A stretch of DNA of 64,000 nt from Massilia sp. Leaf139 (GTDB lineage Bacteria; Pseudomonadota; Gammaproteobacteria; Burkholderiales; Burkholderiaceae_D): positions 397,882 through 461,881 of the forward strand of contig NZ_LMOJ01000022.1 in the NCBI RefSeq assembly GCF_001424165.1, read 5' to 3'. Position numbers and translations under genes: made by a program. Below the pieces are notes generated by a model, which saw only the letters and a program-made list of their open reading frames with translations, searched no databases and was not told the origin of the DNA. Within the stretch, counting starts at the first letter, position 1, and each line of letters begins with the position of its first letter. Positions 54,510-62,263 of this stretch are shown here, one piece after another.

Positions 54510-55589
54510 ATGATGGGCGCGTTCGGCACGCGGCGCGGTACCGCGCTCTACCTGGCTGCCTGGGCGCTGCTCGGCGTGCTGCTGGCCGGCCTGACGGTGG
54601 CGGCGGGCGACGCGCCCTGGGGAACCAGCCTGCTGTTCACCGTGCCGCTGTCCCTGGTCTACGGCTGCGCCAGCGGCTTCTCTTCCTACTACCTGTGCCG
54701 CGCCTATCCATTGGCCAGCCGGGCGCTGCCTGCCGTCCTGGGCGTGTTCACCTGCACGGCGGTGTGCGCCAGCGCGCTGTGGACGGCCGCCGGTGGCGGG
54801 TATGCCGAAGTCCTGCGTGGCCTGGCGACGGGCTTGCCTTCGATGTCGCGGGCGTTCGCGGCCCTGATGTTCGGCCTGGGCGTGATCCTGTACGGCCTGA
54901 CGGCCGTGGCGCATTACCTGGCGCTCGAGTTCGAGCGGGCGCGCACCCTGGAGCGGCGCGAACTGGAAATGAAGCTGGCCGCCCAGGAAGCCGAGCTGCG
55001 CATGCTGCGCACCCAGATCGACCCGCACTTCCTGTTCAACAGCCTCAATTCCATCAGCGCGCTGACCTCGATCGACCCGGTGGCCGCGCGCGGCATGACC
55101 CTGCAGCTGTCGGACTTCCTGCGCCGCAGCCTGGGCATGGACGCGCAGCGCAAGGTCGCGCTCGACGAGGAGATCGCGCTGGCCCAGGCCTTCCTGGCGA
55201 TCGAACAGGTGCGCTTCGGGCCACGCCTGCGCTTCGAGCACGCCGTCGGTGAGGGAGCGGGGCGCTGCCTGCTGCCGCCGCTGCTGCTGCAGCCGCTAGT
55301 CGAGAACGCGGTCAAGCACGGCATCGGCAACCGGCTCGATGGCGGCACGGTGCGCATCCTTGCCGAACGGGCCGGCCCGCTGCTGCGCATCCGGGTCGAG
55401 AACGACGCCGACGAAGACGAGGACGGGCGCGGCCCCGCCGCCGGCTGCGGCATCGGCCTGGCCAACGTGCGCCAGCGTCTGCTGGCCACCTATGCCCACG
55501 AGGCCAGCGTGCACTGGGCGCGGCTCGATGCGCGCTTCCGGGTCGACATCGCGCTGCCCGCCGAACAAGAACCCCTGACGGAGAGCTGA
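54510..55589 (+). CDS. LytS/AlgZ-type sensor histidine kinase
   Basis: A 359-aa protein with four N-terminal membrane segments, a coiled linker and a His_kinase domain: 'LRTQIDPHFLFNSLNSI' (phosphorylated His) and an ATP-binding end 'LLLQPLVENAVKHGI' plus 'GCGIGLANVRQRL'. It would phosphorylate the LytTR regulator, whose gene starts 4 bp later. Two ATG codons in tandem make the start ambiguous by one codon; no strong ribosome binding site is seen. Confidence 0.92.
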   Translation: MMGAFGTRRGTALYLAAWALLGVLLAGLTVAAGDAPWGTSLLFTVPLSLVYGCASGFSSYYLCRAYPLASRALPAVLGVFTCTAVCASALWTAAGGGYAEVLRGLATGLPSMSRAFAALMFGLGVILYGLTAVAHYLALEFERARTLERRELEMKLAAQEAELRMLRTQIDPHFLFNSLNSISALTSIDPVAARGMTLQLSDFLRRSLGMDAQRKVALDEEIALAQAFLAIEQVRFGPRLRFEHAVGEGAGRCLLPPLLLQPLVENAVKHGIGNRLDGGTVRILAERAGPLLRIRVENDADEDEDGRGPAAGCGIGLANVRQRLLATYAHEASVHWARLDARFRVDIALPAEQEPLTES

Positions 55590-55593
55590 AACG

Positions 55594-56334
55594 ATGTCCA
55601 TGAAGCGGCGTGTCATCATCGTCGACGACGAATTCCTGGCGCGCGTCCTGCTGCGCGAATACCTGGCGAGCTTCGCCGACATCGAAATCGTCGCCGAATG
55701 CGCGAACGGTTTCGAGGCCGTCAAGGCGATCGGCGAGCTGCAGCCCGACCTGGTCTTCCTCGACATCCAGATGCCCAAGCTGGACGGTTTCGAAGTGGTG
55801 GAACTGGCCGGCGCGCGCACGCAGTACGTGTTCGTGACGGCCTACGACCAGTTCGCGCTGAAGGCCTTCGAGGTGCGTGCGATCGACTACCTCCTCAAGC
55901 CCTTCAGCCGCGAGCGCCTGGCCCAGGCCCTGGACAGCGCCCGCGCGCGTACGACGCCGCCGGAGCAGGTCGAAGCGGTGGCGCTGGAAGCGGCGCGCCG
56001 CCACGGGCCGCTGGAACGGATCCTGATCCGCGACGGCGCCCGCGTGCATGTGGTGGCAACCAGCAGCATCGACTGGATCGAGGCCCAGGACGATTACGTC
56101 GCGATCAGCGCCGGCGGGCGCAGCTACCTGAAGAACGGCCGGATGGCGGAGCTGGAGCAGGGGCTCGACCCCGCGCTGTTCGTGCGCGTGCACCGCTCCT
56201 ACATCGTCAAGCTCGGCGCCATCGACCGCATCGAGGCGCCGACCAAGGACAGCTGGTGCGCGGTGCTCAAGGACGGCAAGCGGGTGCCGGTCAGCCGCGG
56301 CGGCTACCAGAAGGTGCGCGAGCTGCTTGGCTGA
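55594..56334 (+). CDS. LytTR-family response regulator
   Basis: A 246-aa protein. The receiver domain has 'IIVDDEFLARVLLREYL' (acidic pocket), 'LVFLDIQMPKLDGF' (phosphorylated Asp) and 'AIDYLLKPF' (Lys). The C-terminal LytTR DNA-binding domain has 'IDWIEAQDDYVAIS', 'LDPALFVRVHRSYIV' and 'VPVSRGGYQKVREL'. It is the output of the LiaF-like/kinase operon. The stop codon directly abuts the stop of the convergent helicase gene. Confidence 0.94.
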   Translation: MSMKRRVIIVDDEFLARVLLREYLASFADIEIVAECANGFEAVKAIGELQPDLVFLDIQMPKLDGFEVVELAGARTQYVFVTAYDQFALKAFEVRAIDYLLKPFSRERLAQALDSARARTTPPEQVEAVALEAARRHGPLERILIRDGARVHVVATSSIDWIEAQDDYVAISAGGRSYLKNGRMAELEQGLDPALFVRVHRSYIVKLGAIDRIEAPTKDSWCAVLKDGKRVPVSRGGYQKVRELLG

Positions 56335-58587
56335 TCAGGCGCTGATCCGTTCGACCTGCCACCAGCGCGGCAGCAGCTCGCGCACCGCGGGCTGGTCGAA
56401 GCGATCGTCGATCAGGTAGACCACGCCCTGGTCGGATTCGGTACGGATCACGCGGCCCGCCGCCTGCACCACCTTCTGCAGGCCCGGATACAAATAGGTG
56501 TAGTCGTAGCCGGCGCCGAACATCGCCTGCATGCGCGAGCGCAGCTGCTCGTTCACCGGGTTCAGTTGCGGCAGGCCGAGGGTGGCGACGAAGGCGCCGA
56601 TCAGGCGCGCGCCCGGCAGGTCGATGCCCTCGCCGAAGGAGCCGCCCAGCACCGCGAAACCGATACCGCGGCCATCGGGCTGGAAGCGCTCCAGAAAGGC
56701 GGCGCGTTCGAGTTCGCTCATGCGCCTTTCCTGGCGCCAGAGCGGCACCTCCGGATAGGCGTCGGCGAAGGCGTTCGCCGCCTGTTCGAGATACTCGAAG
56801 CTGCTGAAGAAGGCCAGGTAGTTGCCGGGCGCCTGCGCGTACTGCTGCGCCATCAGGCGGGCAATCGGCGCCAGCGAAGCGCCGCGGTGCTGGTAGCGCG
56901 TCGAGATGCGCCCGGCCACGTGCACGGCGAGCTGGCCGGCGGTGAAGGGCGATTCGACGTCGATCCAGCCCGTGTTCTCGGGCAGGCCGAGCAGGTCGGC
57001 GAAATAATGCCAGGGGCTGAGCGTGGCGGAAAACAGGGTGACCGAATGGGCGTCCCGGAAGCGCGGCGCCAGGAAGGGCGCGGGCACCACGTTGCGGATG
57101 CAGAGCAGGCTGTCCTTGCCCTGGCGCGACAGGTCGAAGACCGAGTGCGCGCCGAAGGATTCGGCCAGGCGCGTGAAGTGCAGGGCGTCGAAGTGGAAGC
57201 GCTGCAGGGCGGGGTCAAGCGGCCCCGGATACTCGGCGACGAAGTCGTTGACCGTGCTGGTGGCGTTGGTCAGCGCGCCCAGCAGCTTGTCGCCGGGCGC
57301 GTCCAGCACCTGGTAAGGAGCGGGCGCCGCCGCGTCGATCTCGCCCCAGACGCGCGCGACTTTCGACAGCGCCTTCTTGATCGTTGGCGGCGCGGCGGCG
57401 CGGGCGGCGCGCAGGGCGACCCGATCGAGCTCGCCCGAATACATCGAGCGCGCCCGCGACACCATGTTGTGCGCCTCGTCGACCAGCACGCTGGCGCGCC
57501 AGCCGTTGGCCTGGGCCAGCGCGTACAGCATCGCACTGCCGTCGAAATAATAGTTATAGTCGCCGATCGCGACATCGGCCCAGCGCGCCATCTCGCTGCC
57601 CAGGTAGTAGGGACAGACATCGTGGGCGAGGCCGACTTCGCGCAGCGCGGCGCGGTCGAGCACCGGAACGCCCAATGCCGCCTCGCGTGCGGCGGGCAGA
57701 CGGTCGTAAAAGCCTTGCGCCAGCGGGCAGGAGTCGCCGTGGCAGGCCTTGTCGGGATGCTCGCAAGCCTTGTCGCGCGCGGCCAGTTCCAGCACGCGCA
57801 GCGGCAGTTCGGGCGCAGCGGCGCGGATCGCCCCGGCTGCATCGAGGGCAAGCTGACGGCCCGGCGTCTTCGCGGCGAGGAAGAAGATCTTGTCGATACG
57901 CTGGGCCGGCGCCGCCTTCAGCACCGGGAACAGGCTGCCGACCGTCTTGCCGATGCCGGTCGGCGCCTGGGCCAGCAGGCAGCGTCCGGCATTGTTCGCC
58001 TTGAAGACGGTTTCAGCGAGCTGGCGCTGGCCGGGGCGGAAATCCGCGTGCGGGAAACGCAAGCCTGCGAGCGCCGCGTCGCGCGCCGTGCGGTGGCGCA
58101 GCTCCTGTTCGGCCCAGGCGACGAAGCGTCCGCAGGCCTCTTCGAACATGGCTTGCAGTTCGGCGGCGCTGCGCGTCTCGCGCAATGAGGTCTCCAGCCC
58201 GCTGCCGATTTCGTAGTAGACCAGGGCCAGGTTGACCTGGTCGAGGCCGCGCGCGGCGCACAGCAGGTGACCGTAGACGCGCAGCTGCGCCCAGTGCAGG
58301 TGGCGGTGGTTGTCCGGCATCGAGGACAGCTGGCCGCGGTAGGTCTTGATTTCCTCGATCAGGTTCTGGGCCGGGTCGTAGCCGTCGGCGCGGCCGCGCA
58401 CGTGCAGCGGGCCGAAGTCGCCGGACAGGGAGACCTCGGCCTGGTAGCCGTCGCCGCGGCGCGCGGTGACGACCTGGTGGCCGACGATGCCTTCCTGGGC
58501 GGTGGGCGAGGGCGTGAAGCGCAGATCGAGGTCGCCGCGCTTGGCCGTGAACTCGCACAGGGCACGCACCGCGACGACGTAGTTCAT
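56335..58587 (-). CDS. XPD/DinG-like iron-sulfur helicase with N-terminal PD-(D/E)xK-like region
   Basis: A 750-aa protein from ATG 58587 (a start at 58623 is possible). Residues 1-110 have a 'DPAQNLIEEIKTYRG' motif (D..E-x-K), a RecB-like nuclease mark. The helicase has Walker A 'APTGIGKTVGSLFP', four Cys of the iron-sulfur cluster ('KACEHPDKACHGDSCPL' and 'DVCPYYLG'), 'VDEAHNM' (DEAH) and late 'QAAGRVIRTESDQG'. It unwinds DNA 5'-3'. It follows the FAN1-like nuclease in an operon, a pairing fit for crosslink repair. Confidence 0.88.
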   Translation of the reverse strand: MNYVVAVRALCEFTAKRGDLDLRFTPSPTAQEGIVGHQVVTARRGDGYQAEVSLSGDFGPLHVRGRADGYDPAQNLIEEIKTYRGQLSSMPDNHRHLHWAQLRVYGHLLCAARGLDQVNLALVYYEIGSGLETSLRETRSAAELQAMFEEACGRFVAWAEQELRHRTARDAALAGLRFPHADFRPGQRQLAETVFKANNAGRCLLAQAPTGIGKTVGSLFPVLKAAPAQRIDKIFFLAAKTPGRQLALDAAGAIRAAAPELPLRVLELAARDKACEHPDKACHGDSCPLAQGFYDRLPAAREAALGVPVLDRAALREVGLAHDVCPYYLGSEMARWADVAIGDYNYYFDGSAMLYALAQANGWRASVLVDEAHNMVSRARSMYSGELDRVALRAARAAAPPTIKKALSKVARVWGEIDAAAPAPYQVLDAPGDKLLGALTNATSTVNDFVAEYPGPLDPALQRFHFDALHFTRLAESFGAHSVFDLSRQGKDSLLCIRNVVPAPFLAPRFRDAHSVTLFSATLSPWHYFADLLGLPENTGWIDVESPFTAGQLAVHVAGRISTRYQHRGASLAPIARLMAQQYAQAPGNYLAFFSSFEYLEQAANAFADAYPEVPLWRQERRMSELERAAFLERFQPDGRGIGFAVLGGSFGEGIDLPGARLIGAFVATLGLPQLNPVNEQLRSRMQAMFGAGYDYTYLYPGLQKVVQAAGRVIRTESDQGVVYLIDDRFDQPAVRELLPRWWQVERISA

Positions 58588-58604
58588 CACATCACGCGCT
58601 TCGC

Positions 58605-60254
58605 TCAAGCGGCCTGCTCCCATTGCAGATAGCAGACGGCCACCGGCATGTCGTGCGCCGCGCAGTAGTCGATCCAGCGCAGCTGGTTATCCTGCAGGCG
58701 GTCGCCCGGGCCCTTCACTTCGATCATCCGGTAGCGCCGTTCGCCCGGCCAGAACTGGATCAGGTCGGGAAAGCCGGTGCGGTTGACCTTGACGTCGGCG
58801 AGGATGCGCTCGCACCAGCGTTTCACGTGCGCGGCCGGGATGCATTCGAGCGCGAGTTCCAGCAGTGGGCGGTCGAGGTATTCCCAGGAGACGAAGGGCG
58901 CAGAGATGCCGTTCTTCGCTTCGAAGTTGGCGAGGATGGTGGCGCGGTAGCGGCCGTCGTCGCACTCGGCCAGGCAGCCGGCGAATTGCTCCGCGCGGCG
59001 CTGGTGGAAGTCGAGGCTGTACAGGTCGGCCGGCGCGCGGTGGAAGGGGTGGAAGAAAGCGCCCGGAATGGCGGCGAAAATGGCGCGCCAGCACAGCAGG
59101 CCGAAGAGGGCATTGGCCAGCATGTTCTCGACGTAGAACACGGGCGCCGCCTCGCTGCCGAGGTGGTCGCGCACGGCGCCTTCGACCCAGGGGCCGTCGC
59201 CCGGCACCGGCAGGCAAAGGTCGAGACGGATCGGGCTGGCGGCGCGCGGGACGAGTTCCTTCGGGTGGCCGAGCTTGCGCGCCAGGCGCGGCTTGAGGCG
59301 CGCCAGGTGCTGGCGTTCGGCGTCGTTCTCGGGCGCGCGTTCGGCTTCCTGCAGCAGGGCCCAGGCCTCCAGATGGCGCTCGGCCTTTTCCAGCACCCGG
59401 ATCGCACGCCCGCGCGAACCCGGATAGCCGCAGCGCGTGTAGACGTCGATGGCGCGCTGCCAGTCCTGCTGCTTCTCGACATGCTGGCCGACCTGGAACA
59501 GGAATTTCTGGCGCCGGCCTTCCAGCCAGTCGTTGTCGAAGGCGTGCAGCGGCAGTTCGCTGATCACGTCTTCGATCGGCTCGCCGTCTTCAGCGAAGCG
59601 CTCGCGGCAGGCATGCAGCTGCAGGTAGTGGTCGATGTCGCGCCCGTCGCGGAAACCGCGCGAGGTCGGCGAGAACTCGACCTGCTCGTAGCGGAACAGG
59701 CCGAGGTCGGCCAGGACGAACTCCGTCCAGTCCTGGCGCAGGTTGCCGAAAAAGATTAGGCGCAGGCGGTCGCACAGCGGTTTCACAAGGATGCGCAGGG
59801 CGACGTCGGTGCAGCCAGGATGCCACTGCGAGAAGGCGCGCGGCTCGCCGAAGGCTTCGCGCAATGCCTCGAGCTGCTCGGCCTTGCGTGCACTCTTTTG
59901 GTGCAAGTGAGCCTGGAAGGCGTCGGCGAGCTCGGGCTTGGCCAGCAGGTCGAACAGTTCGTCGAGCGTGAGTACCGGATCGGTCTCGATCCAGCCGGTG
60001 GGGAGCAAATGCCGGGCCGCGTCGACCGGGCAGCCGATCTCCGCATAGTTCATTTTGCTGGCGCGGAACAGGTTCCCCTTGCGCATTACCATGCGCACGA
60101 ACAGCGCGCGCGACGCCTGCGGCAGCGCGGGAAAGGCAGCGATGAAGGCTTGCTCGGCATCGGTCAGCAAGTCCGCGTAACGGCCGCTGATCCAATCCAG
60201 GACGCTCTGGAAATTATCCAGATAATAAAACTCGTTTTCCAGAACCCGGTTCAT
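58605..60254 (-). CDS. FAN1-like VRR-NUC structure-specific nuclease
   Basis: A 549-aa protein from ATG 60254, where the family start 'MNRVLENEFYYLDNF' lies; ATG 60269 is possible. The C-terminal VRR-NUC domain has 'VNRTGFPDLIQFWPG' (D) and 'MIEVKGPGDRLQDNQLRWI' (E-x-K). The N-terminal part has helical repeats like bacterial FAN1, which unhooks interstrand crosslinks. The next gene, a helicase with iron-sulfur cluster, starts 17 bp after the stop. Confidence 0.9.
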   Translation of the reverse strand: MNRVLENEFYYLDNFQSVLDWISGRYADLLTDAEQAFIAAFPALPQASRALFVRMVMRKGNLFRASKMNYAEIGCPVDAARHLLPTGWIETDPVLTLDELFDLLAKPELADAFQAHLHQKSARKAEQLEALREAFGEPRAFSQWHPGCTDVALRILVKPLCDRLRLIFFGNLRQDWTEFVLADLGLFRYEQVEFSPTSRGFRDGRDIDHYLQLHACRERFAEDGEPIEDVISELPLHAFDNDWLEGRRQKFLFQVGQHVEKQQDWQRAIDVYTRCGYPGSRGRAIRVLEKAERHLEAWALLQEAERAPENDAERQHLARLKPRLARKLGHPKELVPRAASPIRLDLCLPVPGDGPWVEGAVRDHLGSEAAPVFYVENMLANALFGLLCWRAIFAAIPGAFFHPFHRAPADLYSLDFHQRRAEQFAGCLAECDDGRYRATILANFEAKNGISAPFVSWEYLDRPLLELALECIPAAHVKRWCERILADVKVNRTGFPDLIQFWPGERRYRMIEVKGPGDRLQDNQLRWIDYCAAHDMPVAVCYLQWEQAA

Positions 60255-60356
60255 TTTTTGAGGCGACAACTGTGCTTATGTACAGTATAGCCTCAGGCTT
60301 CGGGAAGGCCCAGACCTTTTGGCCGCCCCCGCGCGCGGCCGTGGTTTTTTGCCACA

Positions 60357-61274
60357 TCAGCGGCGTTCCGCTTTCGGCGGGCACTTCGGGCCGCTGCAGG
60401 CGGCCGCCTCGCGCTCGCCACGGTGACGGTCGGAGTGCTGGATGATCGCCGAGATCAGGGCGACGTCGCTGTCGACCGCCGGCTCGGTCGTTGCCGCTGC
60501 TGTCTTGCGCTGACGGGCGGCGGCGTCCGATTTCGTTTTCGCCGTGGCTTTTGCTGTGGTCTTGGCCGTGGCCTTGGCCGTAGCCTTTGCGCGTGTCGGA
60601 GCCGGCTTGGTGGATTTAGCCGTTTTCTCCACCTTTTTCTTCTCGGCGGTAGGGCGTGCAGCCACTGCCGGGGCTTGCGCCTTGGCCGGTTTCGCCGGCT
60701 TGGCTTCCTGCACCGTACGTGGCGCGGCTTCCTGGGCAGGAGGGGCCGAAACTTCCGGAGCAGGCTGCGGCGCGCTTTCTTGTGGGGCACGCGGCGCGGG
60801 AGCCGGTGTCGGCGCCTTGGTGCCCGCGAGCTCGTGCTGCGGCAGCATCACCAGCGGCGGCGGGGCGCTGGCGACAGTGGCGTCGCGTGGCCGCGCGGAT
60901 TCGTCGACGACAACAGCCGGGCGGGGCGCCTCGATGGCCGGCGCGGTGACGGCCGCGGGCGGCGGGGCCGGCGGCAGCGCGGCTTCCGTTGCCGGCTGCG
61001 GCGCGGCATTGTTGGCGAGATCGTGCTGGAACTGCAGTTCCGCGGCGGTGCGGTGGTTGTCGTAGGCGAGCCAGGCGACACCGCCGGCCAGGATGCCGAC
61101 CAGGGCCGCCGCCGCGCCGTAGGAGGCGAGGCGCACGCCGGACATGCGCGAACCCGGACGCCGGGCCGAATCGCGTTCCAGCATCGCCAGAATGTTCTCT
61201 TCCCCGGCGCCACGGCGCGACGACATGAGGTTTGGTCTTGTCGAGGCTGCTTGATTTTCGTCTGTAGGGCGCAC
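60357..61274 (-). CDS. Lys/Ala/Pro-rich membrane-anchored protein
   Basis: A 305-aa protein starting at GTG 61274, which has a very good AGGAGG six to seven bases upstream. One membrane segment lies at about 50-72 ('GAAAALVGILAGGVAWLAY'). A Pro/Ala-rich stretch (90-190) and a Lys/Ala/Thr-rich stretch (190-265) with repeated 'ATAK'/'TTAK' units follow, then 'ALISAIIQHSDRH'. This layout resembles histone H1-like or SPOR-like linker proteins. No domain is recognised. It is divergent from the M15 peptidase gene, 57 bp away. Confidence 0.72.
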   Translation of the reverse strand: MRPTDENQAASTRPNLMSSRRGAGEENILAMLERDSARRPGSRMSGVRLASYGAAAALVGILAGGVAWLAYDNHRTAAELQFQHDLANNAAPQPATEAALPPAPPPAAVTAPAIEAPRPAVVVDESARPRDATVASAPPPLVMLPQHELAGTKAPTPAPAPRAPQESAPQPAPEVSAPPAQEAAPRTVQEAKPAKPAKAQAPAVAARPTAEKKKVEKTAKSTKPAPTRAKATAKATAKTTAKATAKTKSDAAARQRKTAAATTEPAVDSDVALISAIIQHSDRHRGEREAAACSGPKCPPKAERR

Positions 61275-61331
61275 GGCATACCTCCTAAGATGGTCGTTCT
61301 TGCTCCGATTAGAAACAATCTGGGGAAATCC

Positions 61332-62168
61332 ATGCTGATCTTTGTCGCGCTTCTTTACTTTTGCGTCGCCTGCAGCCTGATCTGGCTGGCGTGTTTCCCG
61401 AGCGGACGGATCTTGATCAACCAGTTGATGTTCGGATTGCGTAGCCGGTTCGGCCGCATGGCCGGCCGGCGCGTCGTTTCAGTGGGGCAGTTGCTGCCGT
61501 CGCGGCGCGGCCTGGGCGAGCTGGCGCAGTCGCTCTCCAGGCAGTTGCGGCGCCACTGGATCGTGCTGGCGATCGTGATTCCGGCCGTCGCAATTCCCTC
61601 GCTGCTGGCGCTGGCCCTGCGCACACCGGACATGCTGCCCGACTACGAGCCGACCCCGGCCCTGCCGGACGCGCAGATCGCCGCGCTGCTGCAGGGCGAG
61701 CAACTGGTGCCGCCGAGCGATCCGCCGCCGCTGGCCTTTTCGACCCAGGAAGTGGTGCAGGTGCGGCCGATGCTGGTCAATGCGAGCCGCAACTGGGGCC
61801 TGATGCATCCGGACTTCGCCCAGCGCCTGCTGCTCGCGTTCAAGATCATGAAGGAAAAGCATGGCTACGACATGGCCCTGCTCGAAGGCTACCGCAGCCC
61901 GGCGCGCCAGGATTTGTTGGCGTCGATGGGCGGCGCCGTTACCAATGCGCGCGCCTTCCAGAGCTGGCACCAGTACGGTCTCGCGGCCGACTGCGCGTTC
62001 TGGCGAGACGGCAAGCTGGTCATCTCGGAAAAAGACCCGTGGGCGATGCGCGGCTACCAGCTCTATGGCGAGGTCGCCGAGCAGCTTGGGCTGACCTGGG
62101 GTGGGCGCTGGAAAATGATGGATCTGGGGCATACCGAGCTGCGTCTGCGGGGTGTGATGCGGCGTTGA
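61332..62168 (+). CDS. M15-family peptidase with N-terminal membrane helices (TagX-like)
   Basis: A 278-aa protein; ATG 61332 is chosen because the frame upstream overlaps the divergent gene and has no signal. Membrane segments lie at about 2-20 and 76-95. The M15 zinc motif is 'SWHQYGLAADCAFW' (H, D), preceded by 'LLEGYRSPARQ', with the last ligand in 'DLGHTELR'. It would cut peptidoglycan peptide bonds. With tssM next, it fits the TagX-type enzymes that open the wall for type VI secretion assembly. Confidence 0.85.
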   Translation: MLIFVALLYFCVACSLIWLACFPSGRILINQLMFGLRSRFGRMAGRRVVSVGQLLPSRRGLGELAQSLSRQLRRHWIVLAIVIPAVAIPSLLALALRTPDMLPDYEPTPALPDAQIAALLQGEQLVPPSDPPPLAFSTQEVVQVRPMLVNASRNWGLMHPDFAQRLLLAFKIMKEKHGYDMALLEGYRSPARQDLLASMGGAVTNARAFQSWHQYGLAADCAFWRDGKLVISEKDPWAMRGYQLYGEVAEQLGLTWGGRWKMMDLGHTELRLRGVMRR

Positions 62169-62182
62169 GCGGCCGGTTCGGA

Positions 62183-62247
62183 GTTGAGGAAAGTCAAATT
62201 TTCGATAGGCAATAGATGCGAGCATTGCCTGTCGGACTTTCCTCAAC
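62183..62247. repeat. Long two-part hairpin upstream of tssM
   Basis: The outer arms GTTGAGGAAAGTC (62183-62195) and GACTTTCCTCAAC (62235-62247) are perfect complements over 13 bp. The inner arms CGATAGGCAAT (62203-62213) and ATTGCCTGTCG (62224-62234) pair over 11 bp with one G-T-type mismatch. Only a 7-base bulge on the left side separates the two stems; the loop has 10 bases. There is no T run. It ends 17 bp before the tssM start. Confidence 0.8.
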
Positions 62248-62263
62248 TTCACACACTCCCGCC

